From positions 1 to 64,000 of the forward strand of contig NW_026516793.1 in the NCBI RefSeq assembly GCF_025766255.1: a DNA stretch of 64,000 bases. The letters run 5' to 3'. A program made the translations under genes and the position numbers. Positions 1 to 9,046 of the stretch are shown here, piece after piece (the first letter of the stretch is position 1; every line of letters begins with the position of its first letter). Source of the stretch: Zychaea mexicana. Its lineage: Eukaryota; Mucoromycota; Mucoromycetes; Mucorales; Lichtheimiaceae. Under the pieces are notes generated by a model. It was given only the letters and a program-made list of their open reading frames with translations. It searched no databases and was not told where the DNA came from.

Positions 1-497
1 TTGATCCATTGTCACCTAGTGTTATTAAGGATCAAAAGCTCGAAACCATGATAGCAATGGAAAAAACAACAAAGGCAGTCGATATCCATCAGAGACGCAT
101 TTACCGCACATGCCTTCAAATGCCGCACACCTATCTTGGTAACGCAATTATGCGTTATTTCTGTGCCGACAGCTATGACGGGCCCCATAAGCTACCTACA
201 GAAATGCTGATTGAGTTCCAGAAGCTGCGCCCAGCACTATAATTCCGTCGTCGTAGGGAATTGACACCAGTAGAAGCAGCGTCAGCATTCCTAGCACCAG
301 CAACAAGCAATAAGGACGACGACGGCTGCAAGGACGACAGCGCCAAAAGCAGCAACAACAACATGGGAGAGGGAGAGGATGTTGACATGGGCAACATCTC
401 TGCAAATAACTCTACTACCACTACCACCTCAAAAACATCGAAGCCACAGCAAAAGACAATAATTAATAAGTGTCACCATCACGATCGCTCAACTTAA
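1..497 (+). pseudogene. LINE ORF1-like remnant (5' end outside window)
   Basis: One reading frame runs from the window edge to a TAA at about 497, with a single in-frame TAA at 240-242. The N-terminal part is basic and unrecognised. The C-terminal part is low complexity and rich in Ser, Asn, Thr and Asp. It ends where a second frame with an AP-endonuclease motif begins, which is the usual ORF1/ORF2 order of LINEs, so I infer a truncated ORF1 (nucleic-acid-binding) product. No zinc knuckle is visible in the part present. The internal TAA sits between 'RPAL' and 'FRRRREL', where a Gln codon would differ by one C-to-T change. Identity rests on position only. Confidence 0.4.
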
Positions 498-1522
498 TGC
501 AAATGGTATCGAAAGATCGCTAGATGTGTTAATTAATTATTATACTGAAAATGATATTGATATTTTATTGCTAACGGAAACAAAATTACTCGCTGGTCGA
601 CTCACAACATCATGGACGCAAATTCACAAAATCTTGTGTGGAGGTCAGGCAACGCACGAGTCGGCTTTGGCGGGCTAACGCTGCTTGTGCGCCCTGATTT
701 TCCTTATCATGTTCACCCTCACGACCATCTGAATCGCTACACCATCACCTGTACGATCGGGCCATGCACCATTCATTCCCTATACCTACCTCCCTCCCTT
801 TTGACAACCAACGCTCGTAACACCATCCACCAACTCACTATTGACGACAGCACCATCATCCTTGGCGATTTCAACACTCGACTTGGTACACAGCTTGGTG
901 ATTGCGCCAACAACGAGCGAGCCGAGTTCTTTACTCAGTGACTCATTGACCACGGCCTTGTTGTTTGGAACGAAACACTTGCATTTGGTATCGCCACCTA
1001 CTACAAACCGCGCATTGGCTCCAGCATCATCGACCTATTTGTTTCCTCGCCTACTGCAGTGATTGCACCATCGCTTACTGTACGAGCTGACATGTCGTTT
1101 GGATCAGACCATCACCTTTGCCAGTTTGAATTCTACACGCACACACTAATAGACTGGTTTCCAGCTCCCAACGCACCGTGACTAGATTGGAAATTGCAGC
1201 GAATCCACGAAGAAGACGTCCAAGCACTCTATGTTGATGAGTTTACACGCAATATAGAGGCGCTTAGTGACGAGATCCAACACCATCTCGTTCACAATGA
1301 CCTGAATCTGGATGCACTCGAACAACTCGGCCAACATATCAGCCGTGCCATCTATGATGTGTTGGATCGTAGCACGACCTGAGGAGAAGCTCGCCCCAAG
1401 CAGTATAAGTGGTTTTGGACGGACGAGCTACAGCACATGACAAATGAGTGACAAAACAGATACACATGTTGGCGTGCAGCACTAAGCACGATTGACCGAA
1501 CACATCTGTGGGAGGAATATAT
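470..1522 (+). pseudogene. LINE ORF2, AP-endonuclease domain (decayed)
   Basis: Translation gives the ordered motifs of an exonuclease-endonuclease-phosphatase (APE-type) domain: AQLNANG and LLLTETK near 480-590, then after a frame change ILGDFNTR near 880, GSSIIDLFVSS near 1020 and SDHH near 1105. In LINEs this domain nicks the target DNA to prime reverse transcription. The frame shifts near 610-660 and is broken by TGA codons near 940, 1180, 1381 and 1450, so the copy is dead. The sequence stops at the LTR element at 1528 and resumes at 4666; CACTG is duplicated at 1523-1527 and 4661-4665. The 3' half with the reverse transcriptase lies at 4661-6638. Confidence 0.8.
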
Positions 1523-1527
1523 CACTG

Positions 1528-1626
1528 TGTAATAGTCGTAGTCACATCCCCCCTATTCCATAACTTAGTATATATATCAATATCCCCCAATTCAATAAAA
1601 GTCAGTTGTTACACCGGACTCTTACA
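1528..1626 (+). repeat. 5' LTR (99 bp)
   Basis: Direct repeat identical by eye to 4562-4660, starting TG and ending CA. It contains TATATATATC and AATAAA, candidate promoter and polyadenylation signals. At 99 bp it is very short for a gypsy LTR. Confidence 0.95.
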
Positions 1627-1628
1627 TT

Positions 1629-1640
1629 TGGTGGAGAAGC
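1629..1640 (+). other. Primer-binding site complementary to tRNA-Ala
   Basis: TGGTGGAGAAGC lies 2 nt after the 5' LTR. It is the exact reverse complement of the 3' end (acceptor strand, discriminator A and added CCA) of the tRNA-Ala gene at 49418-49490. The same 12-mer follows the 5' LTR of the gypsy element at 7178-14326. Confidence 0.85.
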
Positions 1641-1651
1641 AAAAAACTACA

Positions 1652-2473
1652 ATGTTTCCGCATAATCGTCCTACGGATCAGACTGATCAAAGCAACCAAG
1701 ACAACAATCCTTGGTCGCTCGAACAGAACTTGCCGCCAGGTTATCAGCAACAACCTGAGCAACAGCAACAGCAGCTTCCACAACAACTCCTCCTGTCACC
1801 TGAACAGCAATTCCAGTTTCTTCAAAGTGAATTGAATAATCGCCGCGAGATGGAAAGAATGCAGCAACAACTTCTCCATCAGCAAGAGCGAGAACTGGAA
1901 CGTCAACGTGAGTGGCAGGCAGCACGAGACGAAGCACTCGTCGAGCAAGAGCGACGACATCAAGCCGAAATTGAACAACTAACTCGGCACATGCATACCA
2001 TGTATGAGAACCTCACCCACCAGTCGCCAACACCTGGAAATCAACAAGTAACAACACAAATCCACAGTTTACTAACTGCTTTGGAGCAACAAGAACTTCG
2101 CCGGCAGGAAAATCAACAGCAACTTTTCAGTCGAATTGAGGAGTGGAGAAACACGAACACAGGAGCTGCATCCGTAATCTCGCAAGGAGAAACACATGCA
2201 ACAGTAGAGCAACCCCTCATTTCAGCAATGGAAAGGTTAACACTCGTACTGCAGCAACGCACAGAAAGAAGTACGAATCAATTGGCAGCCAGTTCATCAC
2301 AAGGCGATCAACATCAGCAACCGGCGCAATCGAATAGGCCGACAGCGATGGTTATTGAATCATCAAGCGAGCCAGATGATCGCTTCGAAACACCCAGCGA
2401 CGATGCAGCAACAGAGCATGAGATGACGCAACAAGAGATAGCGACGGCTCATCAGGTAATCGTCGAACGGTAG
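1652..2473 (+). CDS. Gln-rich coiled-coil Gag N-terminal ORF
   Basis: The first ATG after the primer-binding site opens about 273 residues rich in Gln and Glu, with a long coiled-coil-like stretch of Gln, Arg and Glu roughly at residues 30-150. No enzymatic motif is present. The next frame, with the capsid-like domain and zinc knuckle, is in the -1 frame and is open from about 2422, giving an overlap of some 50 nt before the TAG at 2471-2473. This fits a -1 programmed frameshift making one long Gag, or re-initiation. Probably the N-terminal assembly part of Gag. Confidence 0.6.
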   Translation: MFPHNRPTDQTDQSNQDNNPWSLEQNLPPGYQQQPEQQQQQLPQQLLLSPEQQFQFLQSELNNRREMERMQQQLLHQQERELERQREWQAARDEALVEQERRHQAEIEQLTRHMHTMYENLTHQSPTPGNQQVTTQIHSLLTALEQQELRRQENQQQLFSRIEEWRNTNTGAASVISQGETHATVEQPLISAMERLTLVLQQRTERSTNQLAASSSQGDQHQQPAQSNRPTAMVIESSSEPDDRFETPSDDAATEHEMTQQEIATAHQVIVER

Positions 2474-4038
2474 TGCGCGTGGCTCGACAGAACGAGACAG
2501 TAGCCCGAAAGACCAAAAGAAGAATGGATGTTCCAGTTTTCAAAGGCCAAGCAACTGAAGACCCTTTTTCATGGATGCTTACCTTTGAAAAGGCCAGCGA
2601 ATACTATGGTTGGGATGACGAGGACAAGCGAAAAGAATTCATAGTATCAATGCAAGGCCAAGCAGTCTATTGGTGGGATGGACTTAGCGCAACCGAAAAA
2701 CAAACATATGCGAGTATCAAGCAAGCATTCACAAACTACTTTGGCGGAGGCGAAGAAGCCGCAGTAATTGCTTTGTCAGATTTGCCAAACCTGAAGCAAA
2801 ACAAAGAAAGCATGGTGACATTTGGTTCACGACTCAAGTTAGCCCTGACACGGGTCCAATCAGGCATGACAGAAGAACTCAAGCTTTATTTCTTCAATGT
2901 CCATGCTAGACCAGATGTCGCAAAGGAAGTTTCGCGATACAACCCAAAGAGTCTAGATGAAGCAATCCGTTATGCAATTCATCTTGAACGACAAGACAAA
3001 GCAGCAGCAGCCCAACAGAAAAGATCCCTCACGACTCCAGCAATTGGTCCATCATATACACCAGCAGCAACACGGCAGCCAGCAGCAACAGACGGATCAG
3101 TCAGTTCAGCAATCGACGCAGCAACACCAATGGAAATCGATGCTCAACAGATTCAGCAACAGCAAAATCCACAGTTTTATAAAAAAAAACAGCAATATAA
3201 AAACAAGAATCGCCAAAAGCCGACAAGAAAAAGAAAAGGCAATTGCAACAATTGTGGCAAAGCTGGCCACTATGCATTTGAATGCTGGAGCAAACCAAAG
3301 AATAACAACACACAGTCGATGATCTCAGCACAACAAAGCAACACGACGACGACGACGGATAACAACAATAGCAGCAACCGCGACTTTTCAGCACCATTGT
3401 ATGACTATCTCAGTCAAAACAGTCAGAAACAGTTGCCAAAAGAGATTCCGATTAAACAATCTGTTCAAATTGATGACGAAAACCGTGATGGGATGCGTTT
3501 CATGGTCAACATTCGCCTTGGACAATCAATCATCAACGCCCTCGTCGATATAGGATCAGAAATCACTACCATGGATCAAGAAACACTAAATCACGCAGGG
3601 TTAACATCAAAACCTGGAGAACCGGTGTTTATCCAATACGGCAACAAATCTCAAGCACTATCAGAAAGCGTCGTCGACACAACACTCGAAATGAATCAAC
3701 AGCAATATCAGATCAGCATCTGCATTGTACCGCAGCAAAACACAAAGGTGATATTGGGAATGGATTGGTTACAGGGGTTGGGTGTGTATCTTGACCCAGA
3801 TAACTGTGAAATCATACCAAAAGAACAAGTAACAAGGACTGTAGCTTCCAATGCAGCTGAAGCAATATGGGTCAACTTGCCAGCACCAGTGCAAGAAAAG
3901 TTTAAGCAATATCCGCATCTGATCAATGATACTCCCTATCAGACAATCACGAGTGTACCAATCACCCACAAAATCGATACAGGGGATGCAAAGCCAGTTT
4001 TCACCCCATGTCCAAGAAGATCACCAGCCGAACAGTGA
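2473..4038 (+). CDS. Gag capsid, zinc knuckle and aspartic protease
   Basis: About 520 residues. From residue ~15 there is a Ty3/gypsy Gag capsid-like domain (FKGQATEDPFSWM, then AVYWWDGL and FTNYFGG). A CCHC zinc knuckle CNNCGKAGHYAFEC follows near residue 258, then a retropepsin-like segment ALVDIGSEITTM near residue 355 with VILGMDWL downstream. The active site reads D-I-G rather than D-T/S-G, so protease activity is uncertain. The frame ends at a TGA, and the next codons continue directly into reverse transcriptase in the same frame, so the TGA interrupts a Gag-Pol polyprotein. The GTG at 2473 is only a nominal start; translation probably enters by frameshift. Confidence 0.8.
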   Translation: MRVARQNETVARKTKRRMDVPVFKGQATEDPFSWMLTFEKASEYYGWDDEDKRKEFIVSMQGQAVYWWDGLSATEKQTYASIKQAFTNYFGGGEEAAVIALSDLPNLKQNKESMVTFGSRLKLALTRVQSGMTEELKLYFFNVHARPDVAKEVSRYNPKSLDEAIRYAIHLERQDKAAAAQQKRSLTTPAIGPSYTPAATRQPAATDGSVSSAIDAATPMEIDAQQIQQQQNPQFYKKKQQYKNKNRQKPTRKRKGNCNNCGKAGHYAFECWSKPKNNNTQSMISAQQSNTTTTTDNNNSSNRDFSAPLYDYLSQNSQKQLPKEIPIKQSVQIDDENRDGMRFMVNIRLGQSIINALVDIGSEITTMDQETLNHAGLTSKPGEPVFIQYGNKSQALSESVVDTTLEMNQQQYQISICIVPQQNTKVILGMDWLQGLGVYLDPDNCEIIPKEQVTRTVASNAAEAIWVNLPAPVQEKFKQYPHLINDTPYQTITSVPITHKIDTGDAKPVFTPCPRRSPAEQ

Positions 4039-4566
4039 GCATTGGATGCCGAAGTGAAGAAGATAAAGGAGCGAGGTGTGATTGTCGAATGCAAGAGCCC
4101 CTGGTGCTCACCTCCTATTCTGGTTCCTAAGCCTGATGGTAGTCTACGATTTTGTGTCTCATACAAGCGACTAAATGCATGCACAGTAAAAGACAAGACG
4201 CCCCTACCTCTGGTTCAAGATCTGCTAGATCAATTGCACGGCGCTACTTGCATGACGTTGCTTGACATGAAAAGTGGTTATTGGCAAATACCAATGGATC
4301 CAGAAGACTCGTACAAGACCTGTTTCTCTGATGGCACAACTCTTTGGAGGTTCCTCGTAATGCGCATCAAGCCTAAGGACAGCTGGAAATTCCCTCAGCC
4401 CAAGTTTAGTGGACCATGGCGTATTATAAAGAAAAATAATGCCGAAGGGACAAGTTTTACACTACGACATGAAACCAACAAAAAGACAAAAACTACAACC
4501 GCAAACCGTACACAGCTATATCCATTCAATAATAATCTGAAGCTATTTGAAGGGGGAGCAATGTAA
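4039..4566 (+). pseudogene. Truncated RT fused to integrase C-terminus
   Basis: In frame with the preceding Gag-protease after a TGA. Residues 1-100 are the start of a Ty3/gypsy reverse transcriptase: VECKSPWCSPPILVPKPDG, LRFCVSYKRLNA and the first catalytic block LLDMKSGYWQIP. Right after FSDGTTLWRF the sequence changes to VMRIKPKDSWKFPQPKFSGPW, which looks like the end of an integrase. The YxDD box, RNase H and integrase core are absent. The reading frame stays open across the junction, so this is an internal deletion, not a rearrangement in assembly. It ends at a TAA overlapping the 3' LTR start. Confidence 0.8.
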
Positions 4567-4660
4567 TAGTCGTAGTCACATCCCCCCTATTCCATAACTT
4601 AGTATATATATCAATATCCCCCAATTCAATAAAAGTCAGTTGTTACACCGGACTCTTACA
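4562..4660 (+). repeat. 3' LTR (99 bp)
   Basis: Identical by eye to 1528-1626; followed by the second CACTG target copy. Confidence 0.95.
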
Positions 4661-6638
4661 CACTGCTCGTGAGACCCTGCGTTTGGCAATCCGACGCGCA
4701 CGGACCCGTCAATGGCGTGACTTTTGTGCAAAAATGCAACGGCACAACATCTCCGAGGCCAACATGGTGATCAAGCGCATCCGATGAGGCCGGCAACAAG
4801 CCGCCTCCTTTTCACATCCTGCTGGTCCCGCCCAAGCTGCAGAAACAATGATCACCCATCTTGCTGGTGTCTTCGGTGGTAACGATACCGGTCCACTACG
4901 ACCGCGATATGATCAGTTGGATGATGTCGGTGACGATCCATTTGATATCGAGCGCATTGTCACAGTGATCCATAAGGAGCTACTAGGTCGTAAAGCGCCT
5001 GGATCAGATCATATTCGTGGTTAGATGCTAAAGCCGATTGCTCGTCCACTCGCATCAGTGGTCCTACCTTTTCTTCGTCTTTGTTGGTCCTAGTCGTACT
5101 TGTCTATTGCTTAGCGCACTGCACAGGTTGTACCGATCCACAAGAAAGGCGATCCATCCCTTGCTGCCAACTACCGACTGATCAGCCTTACGAGCATGTT
5201 TCATAAGATTGTTGAGTGTTGCCTGTTGCCGATCCTGTTTCGTCAGATGCCTGCTCTCGACGTAACCTAAGGCGGATTTCGTGTTCGTCGTAGTGCTCTT
5301 GACCAGGCGTTCAACTTGCAAATGCTGATGCATCACTTCTAGCACGAACACAATACACCACCAACTGTCGCCTTTTTGGATATCGCTGGTGTGTACGATT
5401 CCGTTGATCGCAACGTGATATAGAGCGTTCTCACTAACCATCTGTAGCCAGTACTGTTTGAGCTGATCAAACATATGTTCAATGATGTGTCGATCTCAGT
5501 CATCCTCAAAAACCACCAATCGCGCACTATCTGTCCTCGTCGTGGCGTGCTGCAAGGTTCGATCCCCAGTCCGATTTTGTATGCCATCTTTATCGACTCG
5601 TTGCCAAAGATGCTTCGCATAGGCAGTCGCAATCCACCACTATTGCGTACTGTTCCACTTGCCGACCACACAGAAGCATCAGCACAAAACATGCAGCGCC
5701 TCACACTACGCAATCCACGCTGCTAAGACACCGACATCACTATCATCAATTCGCTCTTGTATGCTGACGACGTCGCCATCATAGGCACCTCTGATGATGT
5801 ACGTCAATTGCTCGCAATAGCCCAGCTACACACTGAACGATACGGGTATTGCTGGAACCCTGCCAAATGCAAAGTGCTCAATGGCCAGGAGGGCATCCAT
5901 TATCATCTTTACGGCAAAAATATCGCACAGGTCGCCTGGTTTAGTTATCTTGGTGTACCGTTCGCACGAGACGGCATCGACGTCGAACATATGATCCAAT
6001 CAACAGCAACAAAAACAACAAGCGCCATGATGGTTTTACGAGGTATTAGTGCTCACAATACAACTTTGGTCTCGGTTTGGCACTACAATTGTGTCGCACA
6101 TTCGCCCGTCCAGTGTTAGAGTACAGGCTGGCCATCGTCACCGTCTCGTCGACCCATATGAAAGTGTTGGAAAAGGCACAAATTCGTTGCATTTGGTTAG
6201 CTCTCAGTGTTACCGACCCTGCTGCCACCACACCCACCATTGTCCCTCTTTACCTCGCCAACCTACTATCTATGCAGCTACGTACTCGAGTGCTGCAGTT
6301 CAAGTTTTTGTTGCCGCCATCAACATTACTGGCTTGTGTTGTGTCGTCCTTGCTGCGTCATTACCACCCAGTCGAAGCTTGGCGAACTTTGACACAAAAT
6401 AAGTTATGGAAAGACCACAAGGAGTTAACACGCCAAGCCCCACTGCCACACAATCCTATGCAGCACGTCATCAACAAGAGCTACAACAGAGACAGCACAA
6501 GTTTCCGACTGTGCGACGCGCTTTGCCAGAACGGCGCTGGGATCCGATCCTATTCCTGCCAGCAGCAAACCTCGCTCGCCACCGCCTTGTCAACTGGCAA
6601 ATGTACTGGCTCCCTTCGTTTCTACTTAAGGGGTGACT
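4661..6638 (+). pseudogene. LINE ORF2, reverse transcriptase (decayed)
   Basis: Continuation of the LINE after the LTR element. Recognisable non-LTR RT blocks in order are VVPIHKKGDPS near 5130, YRLISLTSMFHKIVE near 5170, TVAFLDIAGVYDSVD near 5370, RRGVLQGSIPSPILYA near 5540 and LLYADDVAIIG (catalytic YADD) near 5760, then a thumb-like region and a long C-terminal tail to about 6638. The frame is broken by TAG or TAA near 5022, 5091, 5112, 5268, 5341, 5419 and 5452 and by frame changes near 5725 and 6070. Several of these stops are at expected Trp or Gln positions. The 3' end shows no clear poly-A tail. Confidence 0.85.
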
Positions 6639-6972
6639 GTAAGAATTTACCCAGTGGCTTTCTCAAAAACTGGTTTTTGCTGTTATCCAACCAATTCTTA
6701 TTATTTTCATATAAATAATATACCATCAGATACAGCTTTTTTTCCTCGCTCCAATAAGTATAAAAGTATATATTTTTATATAGTAAGTCTATAGATGATC
6801 CCATTGCTTATACATTTATGGTATTATACTTTTTAGATATTTTAAAAAATTATAAAGAGCATCTGTAGTAGTATAATGTAGAGCAAACTTTAAACTATTT
6901 GTTTTATTTGAAACGAATGAGTATCTGATTAGATATGAGTACTTGATGATAGAAAATATCAGTAGTTGATAG
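6639..6972. other. AT-rich spacer, no gene seen
   Basis: Between the LINE tail and the MITE. AT-rich and full of stops in all frames. It ends with the left GTTGATAG target copy (6965-6972). Confidence 0.5.
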
Positions 6973-7113
6973 TAGGGGTCGCAATCTGACCTATAGGTCA
7001 AAACCAACCCATGGGTTGAGGACGGGTCAACGGGTCGGGTTGATGCTTTTCTGACCTATAGGTCGACCTGTCCAACCCTTGACCTGACCCGACCTGTCCA
7101 ATTGCGACCCCTA
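6973..7113. mobile_element. hAT-type MITE (141 bp)
   Basis: Terminal inverted repeats TAGGGGTCGCAAT / ATTGCGACCCCTA, flanked by a perfect 8-bp target duplication GTTGATAG (6965-6972, 7114-7121), the hallmark of the hAT superfamily. The interior consists of repeated GGGTC/GACCC and CGGGTCGGGT motifs in both orientations, typical subterminal transposase-binding repeats. There is no coding capacity. The same family ends bound the 878-bp element at 44947-45824. Confidence 0.9.
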
Positions 7114-7177
7114 GTTGATAGATAAGGCTTCAGTGATAAAGATACTTTAATATACCCAAATTTAGATTGTAGCTTTT

Positions 7178-7642
7178 ATTGTATTGTCTGAGATTGGAAT
7201 AGACGACTAAACATGCCACAAAACATATAGCGCATGAGATTCATATACAGCATAAAGGGGATGTACGATGGTAGAAAAGCGTATAAGTACCGTGGAATCA
7301 ATCAAGTATATAAAATATATGAGGTTTACAAGCTAGGGCGAGGTACAAAGTTGTGAAGCGATAGTAAGCTATATATGTCCGTAAAATCCATCAATAATAG
7401 TTCTCAAGCTTGAACGAGCGGTCTGGTTTCTTATATCGTTACATACAGTATGCAATGGGTACGGTCGGTTTGACTTAAACGGAGTCAAAAGGATAGTAAA
7501 CGAAAAGTACGAGAGAAAAAGGGGTTTTTTTTATTGTGCATATGGGATGAGAATTTATAATTTTCTATCATGCATAGCTAGGCTTGTTACTCAATGGTCG
7601 ACTCACCAAGTGACACAAGTCACACTATTCTGCACTGCTATA
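7178..7642 (-). repeat. 3' LTR of the 7.1-kb gypsy element
   Basis: 465-bp direct repeat matching 13861-14326 across its full length, apart from one base in a T-run near 7525. It contains the final stop codons of the pol 3' region at its inner edge. Confidence 0.92.
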
Positions 7643-7927
7643 AAGAGGGCCTTGATGACTCGCTATGGTCCCCAAGCGAGTTATCATTAAAGAGAAGGGC
7701 AGAATTGGGCAGATAGATACATGGTAAGAATAGAACATGTAGAAACAACATATAGGGAACAATACGAACGTAGGGGGGGGGGAAATTGACATAAGAACCT
7801 CGCATAAGTAAATTCTTGATGGAATCCACAGTAGAAGAAATGTTGAAACGAAAGAGAATAGGAGAGACGTCAGGGAAAGAAAAGAAAAAGAATAAAGACA
7901 TAGATAAGAAGATATATCGACAGCTGA

Positions 7928-9046
7928 TTAGGACTGATACCACAGTTCATGTTCATGGCGGATGGATGTTCGTTCCAATCGAGGACGAGTATAATAAAAC
8001 TTGAGCCGGTTTGCATGGAATACCCCAGGAAGAGATAATGCTTCGTCGCGCAATTTGTATGTGTCGTAGCCCAATCTCTTGTCCACAGCGTAGGGTCCGA
8101 TCCAGTGCGGTGCTAAGTCAGTGCTCATAGGCGATAATGCTTCGTTATGAACCATTACCTTATCGCCCACCATAAATTGCCTCGCTTTGGCCTTCGCATC
8201 ATACTGGATCTTCATCGCTTGCTTGTACTCCTTCATGCGTTGTTTGGCAAAAGTTAGCGCCGTCGCCTGCATCCGTGTAAAATCCTCCATGCGCTCGGAA
8301 ACAACCGCGTATGCCGTTTCTTCATCCACATCATCCAAGGGAGCCGCAATCTCCTCAGATGCTGCCGTCATACTTATAGGCAATCGTGGCTCTCGCCCAA
8401 AAGCTAAGTAGAGCGGGGTACAACCATGGTCACGCCTTGCCGATGTCCTGATGACAAATAACGCTGCTGAAAGCCAAGTTTCCCAAGATCCGAGGTAATG
8501 TGTGCCAAGGCGGCGTAGGATTGTGCGCACCGTTCTCACTGCTCGTTCTACTTGTCCCTGACGTTGGGGATGATGTGCTGCGCCCGTTTTGATTGTTAAG
8601 CCATACTGATATTTCATGCGTCGATTCAAGTCGTGCCCAGTAAAATGGCTTGCATTGTCGCTGATCACGATTTCAGGCTGGCCATATCGACAGATCCACT
8701 CGAATAGGAACACCAGGGTAGCATCGCTACTCTTGGTTGCTGTAGGCATTGCCTCCATCCAGCCGCTAAAGCTGTCGACTCCAAGCAATATGGCGTTGTT
8801 TCCGTGCTCCGATGTCGGCATGGTCAGGAAGTCAATAAAGAGTCGTCCAAAGGGACCCTCTTTTGCAGGAGCCCAAGGGTGCAGTGGTGTAGGCGGCTTG
8901 CGTGGTCCATATTGTTGACAAGTCGGACATGAGAGCACGTACTTCCTCACATCGGCAAAGTAGCCGGGCCAATAATATCTGTCCTTTATTCGCGCGAAAG
9001 TCCGTCCAACCCCTTGATGACCTGCCAGGAGGTGATCGTGATTTTC
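7928..9046 (-). CDS. Integrase segment of pol
   Basis: This follows the RT-RNase H part in the same frame after an in-frame TAA at 9047-9049. It contains the zinc-binding H2C2 region (HLLAGHQG, then CPTCQQYG) and a retroviral-type integrase core with DFLTMP, then VISDNASHFTG and the Glu in QVERAVRT. All three catalytic acidic residues are present. The C-terminal part has KVMVHNEAL and IGPYAVDKRLG, an SH3-like integrase tail, and ends HELWYQS before a TAA. The enzyme would insert the element's cDNA into the chromosome. Only the upstream TAA suggests that this copy may not make it. Confidence 0.85.
   Translation of the reverse strand, partial: ENHDHLLAGHQGVGRTFARIKDRYYWPGYFADVRKYVLSCPTCQQYGPRKPPTPLHPWAPAKEGPFGRLFIDFLTMPTSEHGNNAILLGVDSFSGWMEAMPTATKSSDATLVFLFEWICRYGQPEIVISDNASHFTGHDLNRRMKYQYGLTIKTGAAHHPQRQGQVERAVRTVRTILRRLGTHYLGSWETWLSAALFVIRTSARRDHGCTPLYLAFGREPRLPISMTAASEEIAAPLDDVDEETAYAVVSERMEDFTRMQATALTFAKQRMKEYKQAMKIQYDAKAKARQFMVGDKVMVHNEALSPMSTDLAPHWIGPYAVDKRLGYDTYKLRDEALSLPGVFHANRLKFYYTRPRLERTSIRHEHELWYQS

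Larger units (their letters stand above)
1528..4660 (+). mobile_element. Short-LTR Ty3/gypsy element, internally deleted
   Basis: A 3133-bp LTR retrotransposon inserted into the LINE, bounded by identical 99-bp LTRs (TGTAATAG...CTTACA) and a perfect 5-bp target duplication CACTG (1523-1527, 4661-4665). The primer-binding site follows the 5' LTR and a purine-rich tract (AAGGGGGAGCAA) precedes the 3' LTR. Gag and protease are present. The reverse transcriptase breaks off after about 100 residues and jumps straight to what looks like the integrase C-terminus, so most of RT, RNase H and integrase are missing. It is therefore non-autonomous. Identical LTRs indicate very recent mobilisation, presumably using enzymes from a full-length relative. 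Confidence 0.93.

Noticed and set aside
7638..7943. Minus-strand frame continuing after the integrase stop
   Set aside because: It lies in the 3' untranslated region of the gypsy element up to the LTR and has no recognisable domain; most likely chance.
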